A stretch of 64,000 nucleotides of DNA from Burkholderiaceae bacterium (GTDB taxonomy: Bacteria; Pseudomonadota; Gammaproteobacteria; Burkholderiales; Burkholderiaceae_D), in contig JARLJG010000042.1 of assembly GCA_031291325.1 (NCBI GenBank), forward strand, positions 124,001 through 188,000, in the 5' to 3' direction. The position numbers and the translations under genes were made by a program. The notes under the pieces were generated by a model that had not been told where the DNA came from, made no database searches, and saw only the letters and a program-made list of their open reading frames with translations. Positions 45,101-53,100 of this stretch are shown piece by piece (position 1 is the first letter of the stretch; every line of letters begins with the position of its first letter).

Positions 45101-45724
45101 GACGTGGCGCGCATTGTCGATGAAGCATTCGACGAATACACCGCTGTCGCTGAAGAAATTCGCGCCCAGGCGCTGCACCGATTCAAATGCCTGCTCCAGC
45201 GCCGCCTCGTCGTTGCAGCGGGTCAAGCCGATGCCGCCGCCGCCCGCCGTGCTTTTCAACATCACCGGATAGCCGATTTGCCCGGCTGCCTGGCGCGCTG
45301 CGTCGATGTCGGCCAGCAAACCCGAGCCTGGCGTCAGCGGCACGTTGGCTTTCTCCGCGATTTCGCGCGCCGCATGCTTCAGGCCGAAGTCGCGCATCTG
45401 CTGGGCAGTCGGGCCGACAAATACCAGGCCGGCCGCTTCGCAAGCTTCGCAAAATCCGGCGTTTTCCGACAGGAAGCCGTAACCCGGAATGATCGCCTGC
45501 GCGCCGCTTTCCTTCGCTGCCGCGATGATCTTGTCGCCGCGCAAATAACTGTCGGCGGGCGCTGCGCCGCCGATATGCACTGCGATATCGGCCACCCGCA
45601 CATGCATGCTGTTGCTGTCGGCGTCGGAATAAACGGCGACGCTCTTGATGCCCATTTTCTTCAGGGTGCGGGCGATGCGCACTGCGATTTCCCCGCGATT
45701 GGCGATCAATACCGTATCGAACAT
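42110..45724 (-). CDS. uca: Urea carboxylase (biotin-dependent)
   Basis: A 1204-residue enzyme that carboxylates urea to allophanate with ATP and bicarbonate. Order of domains: biotin carboxylase (residues 1-450; [10 protein letters not shown] at the N-terminus, [14 protein letters not shown] ATP-grasp loop, [12 protein letters not shown] catalytic segment), carboxyltransferase made of KipA/KipI-like halves (about 460-1080; [90 protein letters not shown]), an acidic linker ([10 protein letters not shown]) and a biotinyl domain with EAMKME (biotin-Lys about 1170). Length is normal. It lies between atzF and urtA; the guanidine-specific CgdAB (UAAP1/2) genes are absent. Confidence 0.96.
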   Translation of the reverse strand: [1204 protein letters not shown]

Positions 45725-45790
45725 AGTGCTATCCCAAGTTACGTATTCACTGTTTCATGAAGCGGAAAATGCAAGTTCCAAGCAGGCGAG

Positions 45791-47581
45791 TCAGGATACG
45801 GCGGCGCGATACGCGCGCCAGCCGCCGTACTCGGTGATATCTTGCGCATCGGCCAGCGCGTAAGGCTCGCAAATGAATCCCTTTACTTGTCGCCCACCGG
45901 CCAGTTCCAGCGTGCCGATCCCGAGCGGCGCCGGCACGCCAACCACGAACGAAGCGAAGTCCGCCAGCGGCAGGTCCCATAGCTCGACCTGGATCGGTGC
46001 GCCGTCGGCTTTACGCGCCAGACCCGGCTTCGGCGGCACCGTGCCGCCCAACGCGTATAAGCGATAGGCGCCGGAGGTCGTGGTGGTTTCCACCAGCACG
46101 CCGCCGCGTTCGGTCAATTCCCGATTCAATGGCATGCCGCTGAGATGCGCGCCGACCACCGCCAGCCGCACCAAACCCGCTGCCGCAGGCCCAGGATTGC
46201 CGGCGGCGTCTGCGATGAAAGGCAAGCCGGTTGCGCCGCGCGGCAAGGCTGCATACGCCTGCCAGCGCGCGCCGAAGTCGGACAAGGCCATCTCCGCCCA
46301 AGCCGGGCCGATCAAGGTCAGGCCGAATGGCAAGCCATCGGCGCGAAAGCCCGCCGGGACCGATAGCGCGCTCCAGTCGAGCAAGTTGACGAAATTGGTA
46401 TATTTGCCGAATTGGCTGTTAAGACGGATCGGATCGGCCTCGACTGCGGCAATCGTGAAATGCGACGGCGCGGTCGGCACCAGCAGCGCATCGACTGACG
46501 CCAGCAAGGCATCGGCTTGTCGTTTCAAATCGCCCAATCGATACATTGCGGCAAATGCGTCGGCAGCGGAAAATTGCTCGGCGCGGAAGATGATGTCGCG
46601 CACGACCGGATGAATCGCCTCCGGCTTGGTTTCCGCGAATTCGCGGATCGCCGCATAGCGTTCGGCCACCCACGGCCCGTCGTACAGCAAGGCGGCAACT
46701 TGATCGAACAACCCGAAATCCAGCGGAATGCAGGTCGCGCCGAACGCAGTAATCTTTTTCAGCGAGTCTTGCCAGGCGGCTTCGCTCTGGCTGTCGCCGT
46801 AAAATTCGGCTTGCAGCGGAATGCCGAAGCGCGGCTGTGCCGGCAACGCTTGCGCGACAGCGGGGGCGGCGCGCGAAAACCCATCCGCCGCATCGAAGCC
46901 CAAGGCTGCGCGATAGACCGTCTGCGCATCGGCCACGGTGGTTGCAAACACTGACACGCAATCCAGGCTGCGGCAGGCCGGCACCACGCCGGTATTGCTG
47001 AACGCGCCGCGTGTCGGCTTCAGTCCCACTATATTGTTCAAGCCCGCCGGCACCCGACCGGAACCGGCGGTATCGGTTCCCAGTGCAAACGGCACCAAAC
47101 CGCGCGCCACCACCACCGCAGAGCCGGCACTGGAACCGCCCGATACATAGTCTGGATTGAATGCATTCGGCACCGCGCCATAAGGCGAACGCACGCCAAC
47201 CAGGCCGGTGGCGAACTGATCGAGATTGGTTTTGCCGATGACAATCGCACCGGCCTGAATCAAACGTTCAACGACAAAGGCATTGGCCGAAGGCGTATAT
47301 TCAAATTCGGGGCAAGCAGCCGTGGTCGGCAAGCCGGCGACGTCGATGTTATCCTTGACTGCAAAAGGCACACCAAACAAGGGAAATTGCGCATGGTTTG
47401 GCGCTGCAGACCACATGGTTTCGAGCGATGCTATCTGTCGTATCAAGTGCTCCTGGTCGATCAGGCTGATCCATGCCGCGTCTTCGGCTGATAAGCTACC
47501 GAGGAGGCGAGTCAACAAAGCCAGCGGCGTTTCTCCGCCGGCATAAGCCTGTAACCAGTCCTTAATCGTCCATCCGGTCAT
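45791..47581 (-). CDS. atzF: Allophanate hydrolase
   Basis: A 596-residue amidase-signature enzyme hydrolysing allophanate to ammonium and CO2, completing ATP-dependent urea degradation. The amidase domain shows FAVKDNIDVAGLPTT (catalytic Lys), GGSSAGSAVVVARG (cis-Ser) and LGTDTAGSGRVPAGLNNIVGLKPTRG (nucleophile Ser). The C-terminal domain (about 445-596, VVGAHLSGMPLNREL...YALGGTVPPKPGL) is the AtzF-specific extension. ATG 47581 has AAGAAGG upstream; a longer frame exists but starts beyond the promoter. It is the first gene of the minus-strand urea operon, 66 bases before uca. Confidence 0.94.
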   Translation of the reverse strand: MTGWTIKDWLQAYAGGETPLALLTRLLGSLSAEDAAWISLIDQEHLIRQIASLETMWSAAPNHAQFPLFGVPFAVKDNIDVAGLPTTAACPEFEYTPSANAFVVERLIQAGAIVIGKTNLDQFATGLVGVRSPYGAVPNAFNPDYVSGGSSAGSAVVVARGLVPFALGTDTAGSGRVPAGLNNIVGLKPTRGAFSNTGVVPACRSLDCVSVFATTVADAQTVYRAALGFDAADGFSRAAPAVAQALPAQPRFGIPLQAEFYGDSQSEAAWQDSLKKITAFGATCIPLDFGLFDQVAALLYDGPWVAERYAAIREFAETKPEAIHPVVRDIIFRAEQFSAADAFAAMYRLGDLKRQADALLASVDALLVPTAPSHFTIAAVEADPIRLNSQFGKYTNFVNLLDWSALSVPAGFRADGLPFGLTLIGPAWAEMALSDFGARWQAYAALPRGATGLPFIADAAGNPGPAAAGLVRLAVVGAHLSGMPLNRELTERGGVLVETTTTSGAYRLYALGGTVPPKPGLARKADGAPIQVELWDLPLADFASFVVGVPAPLGIGTLELAGGRQVKGFICEPYALADAQDITEYGGWRAYRAAVS

Positions 47582-47933
47582 TTGTATACCTTCTTGTGTA
47601 CAAGTTACCGAACCCTGTAGCAGAAAATATGCCAGCACGAGAGAAGAGGAAATTGGTGGATATTCCGGGTAAAAACGGCTTAAATCGGGCGAATTGACGA
47701 CTCAGCCCGAAAAACTTGCTTCACGGATCGAGCCATTGAAGGGCAGGGTGGCCATCTTAGTGCGATGCTCGCACCTGGGGAGTGCGATGTCGGCAGTATT
47801 GCTTTGCCTTAAACTTGCTGCTCATTAATTGTTTTGCGAGGATGGCTTCAATATTGAGGGCCGATGGGTTCGTTCCACCGCAACAATTCGCTCGGAGCGT
47901 GTGAATTGCGCAATCTCGGCTAGCCCTGAACTG
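47582..47933 (-). promoter_or_regulatory. Regulatory region upstream of the urea operon
   Basis: 352 bases between pbpC and atzF. The right part is the 3' flank of pbpC (also minus strand). Visible signals are the -24/-12 promoter at 47619-47634 and, about 150 bases upstream of its predicted start, a palindrome GTGCGA-TGC-TCGCAC (47760-47774) with a further half copy AGTGCGATG at 47781-47789, a possible operator. No guanidine-I (ykkC) riboswitch pattern was recognised. Confidence 0.6.
47619..47634 (-). promoter_or_regulatory. Sigma54 (-24/-12) promoter candidate of the urea operon
   Basis: On the minus strand the sequence TGGCATATTTTCTGCT matches TGGCAYRNNNNTTGCW except for one T-to-C change just before the invariant TGC; GG and GC are kept with ten bases between them. 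Predicted start is near 47608, about 28 bases before the atzF ATG. This fits nitrogen-limitation control through NtrC. Confidence 0.65.
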
Positions 47934-50147
47934 TTAGCGCTTCTTGCCGCTCTTTCTGGAAGGCCGTTCGACCGCGCCGCGCACCTCGAATTGAATCTGG
48001 TCGACCACCGCGCCTTTGGTGTCCAATAGCGCCAGACGGTGCTTGCCGGGCCAAGGCATCCAGTCGCGCGCCAATCCCATGGATGGCGCTTTGACGCGCG
48101 GCACGGGCAGCGGCTTGCCGTCCAACGTCCACGTGCCGCTCGCCAGTCCTTGCGCCGTAAACCGCACGCGCTGGTGGGCCGGCGGGATGTCCGGGTCGAT
48201 CGCGATCAGCATGCCGGGAGTCGGATAACTAATGGCGGCGCGAATGTTGTCTGGATTGGCGTTGGCGATCAGACTTTGCTCGGTGCCGGCCAGGAAATAT
48301 TCATCGCGCGCGGCTTCCAGTTGGCTTTCGTAGCGGATCGCCTGCATGGTCACGCCAGCCGGTTTTTGCGGCGGATGTTGGGCTTGCTGCGAGCGCGTAT
48401 GCAGGTATTGGATGACTTCTTGCCAGATCGGCGCCGCGCCGGTCACGCCGGACACGTCCCACATCGGCAAGCCGGAATCGTTGCCGACCCAGACGCCAAC
48501 CGTGTAGCGATCCGAAAAGCCGACGCACCAGTTATCTCGCATATCCTTGGACGTGCCGGTCTTGACGCCGGTCCAGATGCGGGTCGATAACGCATTCTCC
48601 AAGCCGAAGGTGCGGGCGCGGGCGCTGCGGTCGGCCAGGATATCGTCGACGATGAAAGACGCGGCGGGGTCCATGACGGCTTGCGTGGCGGCAAGCGGAT
48701 TGTCGACCGCAGTCCGCACCGGGCCGTAGCGTCCCTGGTTGGCCAATGCGCGATAAGCGTTGGTCAAGCTCAACAGGCTGATGTCGGCGCTGCCCAGCGC
48801 GAGGCTGTAGCCGTAATAATCGCCGGACTCGCGCAACGAAAAGCCAAGGCTTTGCAGGCGCTGGAAAAAGCGTTCCGGGGTAACCGTGACCAGGGTGCGC
48901 ACGGCGGGAATATTCAACGACGATCCCAGCGCGGTGCGCAAGCTGACCAAGCCTTTGAAGTGCTTGTCGTAGTTTTGCGGAATGTACAAACCGTTTGCGG
49001 TGGGCAGATTAATCGGCGCATCGTCTAGAATCGAGGCTGCCGTCAGCCATTTCTTTTCAATCGCCAACTCGTATAAGAACGGTTTCAAGGTCGATCCCGC
49101 TTGTCGCAGCGCGGTCACGCCATCGACGTTTTCCGCAGCCGAGAAGGTGCCGCTGGAACCGACCCAGGCCAGCACGTCGCCGCTGGCGTTGTCCAGCACG
49201 ACGATGGCGCCGTCTTCGATATTGCGGCCCTTCAATGCCGATAACTGGCGGCGCAAGGCATCGGCGGCAAAGATCTGGATGCGCGCGTCCAGCGTCGAGC
49301 GCACGGACTGGCCTGCGGTTTTCAATAATTTGCGCGCCAGATGCGGCGCCAGTTGCGGTGCGGCGGACGATCCGGCAACGTCGACAACCGGGCCTGCCGT
49401 ATGCGACAAGGCCAGTTCAACCACGCCCGGCAAGCCGACGCATTCCTGCGGCGCTTTTTCCTCCTTCAGGATGGCGCAGGCACGCTCCGCCACTTTGGCC
49501 GGCTTGGCGTTGGGCGCGCGGATCAGCGCGACGGCGATGGCGGCTTCACTCCGATCCAGTCCGCTCGGGTGCTTTTGAAATAACCCGCGCGACAACGCAT
49601 GAATGCCCACCAGTTCGCCGCGAAAACTGACCAGATTCAGGTAGGCTTCCAGAATTTGATCCTTGCGCCAACTGTGCTCCAGGTCGCGCGCGATAAATAC
49701 CTGCGACATTTTTTGCGAGACGGTATGCCGCCCGGCCTTGCGCTTCAAGTCGTCTTGCAACAGGCCGGCCAATTGCATGGTGATGGTCGACGCGCCGCGC
49801 GTCTTGCTGTTCCACAGGTTGCCCCAGGCAGCAGCGGCAACCGCGCTCCAGTCGACCCCGCTATGCTCGTAGAAATGGCGGTCTTCCGATTCGATCAACG
49901 CGTTGTGCAAGGCTGGCGACACGTCTTCCACGCGGATCCAGGACAGGCGTCGCTCACTCAGGTTCAAACGCAACTGCTGCAAGATTACGCCGTTGCGGTC
50001 GAGCAGGGTGGCATCGGACGATTGAAAATCGCGCTGCACTTCGGCAAACGTCGGCACGGCGCTGGCGTTGGCCGATACGCCAGCCGCCAGCGCCAAGCCG
50101 ACGGTGCAAGCGATGCGCCGCAGCCGATGATTGATGCCTGCAATCAT
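47934..50147 (-). CDS. pbpC: Penicillin-binding protein 1C
   Basis: A 737-residue bifunctional peptidoglycan synthase. After an N-terminal hydrophobic segment (residues about 12-30) comes a family 51 glycosyltransferase domain (ALIESEDRHFYEHSGVDW with catalytic Glu, TRGASTITMQLAGLL, RKDQILEAYLNLVSFRGELVGI). The transpeptidase domain follows with RQAGSTLKPFLY (nucleophile Ser in S-x-x-K), SSLNIP (S-x-N) and KTGTSKDMRDNW (KTG). The C-terminal BiPBP_C-type domain is at about 645-737. Its start overlaps the alpha-2-macroglobulin stop by 4 bases, the same pairing as yfhM-pbpC in E. coli, where the two are thought to join repair of the wall with trapping of invading proteases. Confidence 0.95.
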   Translation of the reverse strand: MIAGINHRLRRIACTVGLALAAGVSANASAVPTFAEVQRDFQSSDATLLDRNGVILQQLRLNLSERRLSWIRVEDVSPALHNALIESEDRHFYEHSGVDWSAVAAAAWGNLWNSKTRGASTITMQLAGLLQDDLKRKAGRHTVSQKMSQVFIARDLEHSWRKDQILEAYLNLVSFRGELVGIHALSRGLFQKHPSGLDRSEAAIAVALIRAPNAKPAKVAERACAILKEEKAPQECVGLPGVVELALSHTAGPVVDVAGSSAAPQLAPHLARKLLKTAGQSVRSTLDARIQIFAADALRRQLSALKGRNIEDGAIVVLDNASGDVLAWVGSSGTFSAAENVDGVTALRQAGSTLKPFLYELAIEKKWLTAASILDDAPINLPTANGLYIPQNYDKHFKGLVSLRTALGSSLNIPAVRTLVTVTPERFFQRLQSLGFSLRESGDYYGYSLALGSADISLLSLTNAYRALANQGRYGPVRTAVDNPLAATQAVMDPAASFIVDDILADRSARARTFGLENALSTRIWTGVKTGTSKDMRDNWCVGFSDRYTVGVWVGNDSGLPMWDVSGVTGAAPIWQEVIQYLHTRSQQAQHPPQKPAGVTMQAIRYESQLEAARDEYFLAGTEQSLIANANPDNIRAAISYPTPGMLIAIDPDIPPAHQRVRFTAQGLASGTWTLDGKPLPVPRVKAPSMGLARDWMPWPGKHRLALLDTKGAVVDQIQFEVRGAVERPSRKSGKKR

Positions 50148-53100
50148 TTCACGGTGATCTTCGCATTCGGAATTTCGCCGAACATTTCCGGCGCATACAT
50201 CGCTTCGACGCGCGTTTGCGGCAAATTGAATGCGCCCGCATTATTCAGACGTATCGTGTAGGAAATAGTGAATTTTCCCTTCGGCACATATTCGTAATAG
50301 CTGCGGAAAGCCTCGAAGCTGCGCTCTTCATACGCCAGCCAGGCGCTGCCGCTGGGGCGCTCGCCGCCGGTCGAGATGGCCGAATCGCGCCCCAGGCCGG
50401 AACCCAGCAGCGTTGCGCCGCCCGGAATCGGATCGGTGACCACCACCCACGACATGTCGGTCTGCGCATCGATGTCGACGTTGATGCGAATGATGTCGCC
50501 GCGCGAGTACACGCCTTTTTCCTTCTGTTCGACCGCAACGACGGTCTTGGTCATCCGATAGCCGCTGGAAAACGGCGCCTTCAACTGCACGGCGGCAAGA
50601 CTTTGCACGGTGACCCAGGGTTTGCCTCGGCCATCGTGATTCAGTTTCAGCGTGCCTTGCGCAGCAGTGCTGGAAGCAGGCCACGGCAATTGCAGTTTGC
50701 CGCCGCCGGACGCCGCCCAATTGAAGCTTTGACTGCTGGCGACGCTGCCGCCTTGCTCGAAGGCGGCCTTGGTGCTGCCGGCGACCGGCTCGGCTTCGAA
50801 TTTTTCCGAAAACTTGTTCATTGCCAATCCACCCCACACGTTCGCGGTCGTGGTTCCCCAATGCCCGTGCGATTGGCGCTGGATCGCGCCATTGATCAAT
50901 TTCGGCATGTCGTCGCGCCAGGTCGGATTGTTCAGCATGGTCAGCACCAGGCGCGAGGCGTTGGTGTCGCCGCCGACCATCAGCCACCACCAGTAATCGC
51001 GCTCCTCGTTGGAAAAGCCGACCCGGCTTCCCTGGTAGTTCAAGCGGGCGCGAATGATTTGATCCGCTTCGGCGAGACGCTTGTCGCGCTCCGCGATGCT
51101 GGGAACGCGTTGCAAAATGCCGATCCAGTCCAGGACTGCCGAAGTCGGCCAGAGATTGGGGTTGATCTGGATGGAACCGAGCATGCCCGGCTGCACGCGG
51201 CCATAGCGCGACAAGGCTTCCAGCGCGGCGAGTTTGCGTATCTCCAGATCTTTTTGCGGCGCCCAAAACTCGCGCGTGATATTGCCGGCGACAAAGGCCG
51301 CCAAGCCGTCGAGCATTTTGTTGCGGCTTTGCTCGGGGATCGAAAAACTGGCCTCGTGCGTAGCCGCCAGGATATACGCAGTCAAGGTGTCGCTGCCGCG
51401 CCGCTCGTTGCCTTCGCTCGGCGGGTAATAATAGGCGAGGCCGTCCGCATCCAGATAGCTCGGCAATTCCGCGACCACCCGCTGCCACATCGCGTCGTCG
51501 TGCAAACCGATCGCTTTCGACGTTTTTTGCTCCAGGCACGAGTACGGGTATTCGACGAAGAAACGGTGCAAGCCTTCGCTGGAGGCGGCCAGCTTCGGCG
51601 TCAGCGTGATCGCCAGACCGCCTCGTCCCGGCAAACTGTCGGCCGGTTGTGCGACATTGAGCGCAAAGGCTTTGTCCAATTGGAATAGGGATGCCTGCTG
51701 CACGGTGACCGGCACCGCAGGCACCACCCGCTGCGTGGCTTTGATGGCATCCTTGACGCCTTGCCCGCCTTGTTCCTGGGCATTGATTTCCCACGCCAGT
51801 TGCTGGACGTCTGCCGGAACCGCTACCGTCCAGACGATTTCACGCGCTTCGCCGGCAGGGATAGCCAGGTCTTGCGGCGGGAAATCCGCAGTCACGCCGC
51901 TGACTTTGGCGCTTGCATTCACCCGCATGGCACGGGTCGTGGTATTGCGCACGGTCACCATCGCGTTGAAGCTATCGCCTTCGCGCACCAAGGGCGGCAA
52001 GCCGGAAATAATTTGCAAGTCCTGCGTCGAGCGGATGCTGAGCGAGCCGGTGCCGAACATGCTGTCGCCGTTTTCCGCCACGGCGACGATCTTGAAGCTG
52101 GTCAGCGCGTCGTTCAACGGCACGTCGATTTGCGCCCGTCCGTTGGCGTCCAGGACGATGGCCGGCTTCCACAACAGCAAGGTGTCGAACAATTCGCGGG
52201 TCGGCGATTTGCCGCCGCCGCCGCCGCCGGCCGGCATCGCCTTGCGCCCGTAGTGGCGTTTTCCGACCACCTGCATTTGCGCGGTCGAGGTCTCCACGCC
52301 GTAACCGCGCCGTTGCAGCATCGCGTCGAGCAAGTCCCAGCTATGGTTGGGCTCCAGCTCCAGCAAGGATTCGTCCACGGCAGCCAGCGCGATTTCAGCG
52401 CCTGCCGCCGGCCTGCCGTTGGGCAGATTGACTTGCACCGTGACCTTGGCCGTGGTGCGGATCGCATAGCTTGGCTTGTCCGAGCTGACCGTCACCGCCA
52501 ATTGATGCGCAGCGGTGCCGACCGAAATTTCAGCGATGCCGTATTTGTAGGCTGGCTTGGCCAAATCCACCGTCGCGCTGGGCGACTGATATTCCTTGAA
52601 TTCGTGCCACCAGTTGATCGGCTCTTTCCAGCCCCAGATAAAGAAGGAATACCAGGGCACTTCGCGCATCCGTCCGCGCACCGCCAGCACCGAGACGTAG
52701 ATGTTCGGCCCGTAACTGGCCTTGATCGGCAGGCTGATGGTCGGGTCCTGTCCGTTGAGTTGCACGACTTGCGTGTCGATCACGCCTTCGCGTTCGACGG
52801 CGACCAAGGCGGTCGCGTAGCGGAACGGCATGCGCACCTGGAACTGAGCGGTTTCGCCCGGCTGGTAATGTTTTTTCTCCGGCAAAATGTCGATGCGATC
52901 CTGGTTTTCGCCGTCGAACCAGACCTCACCCTGCTTGGTGACCCAAACCGAGGAGGTGGCGGTGGCAGCGTTGCCGCTGCCATCCTTGGCCTTGGCGACG
53001 ATTTCAACGTTGCCTGGTTCTGTCAATTCCACTTCGCAAATCAGCAAACCGCGCCCGTCCGATATGCCCGAGCAAAGCGAACCAAGGTCGTTGGCGCTAT

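Noticed and set aside
47582-47933. Guanidine-I (ykkC) riboswitch expected before urea carboxylase operons
   Set aside because: The conserved ykkC sequence blocks are not visible on the minus strand, and the short predicted leader of about 28 bases leaves no room for it.
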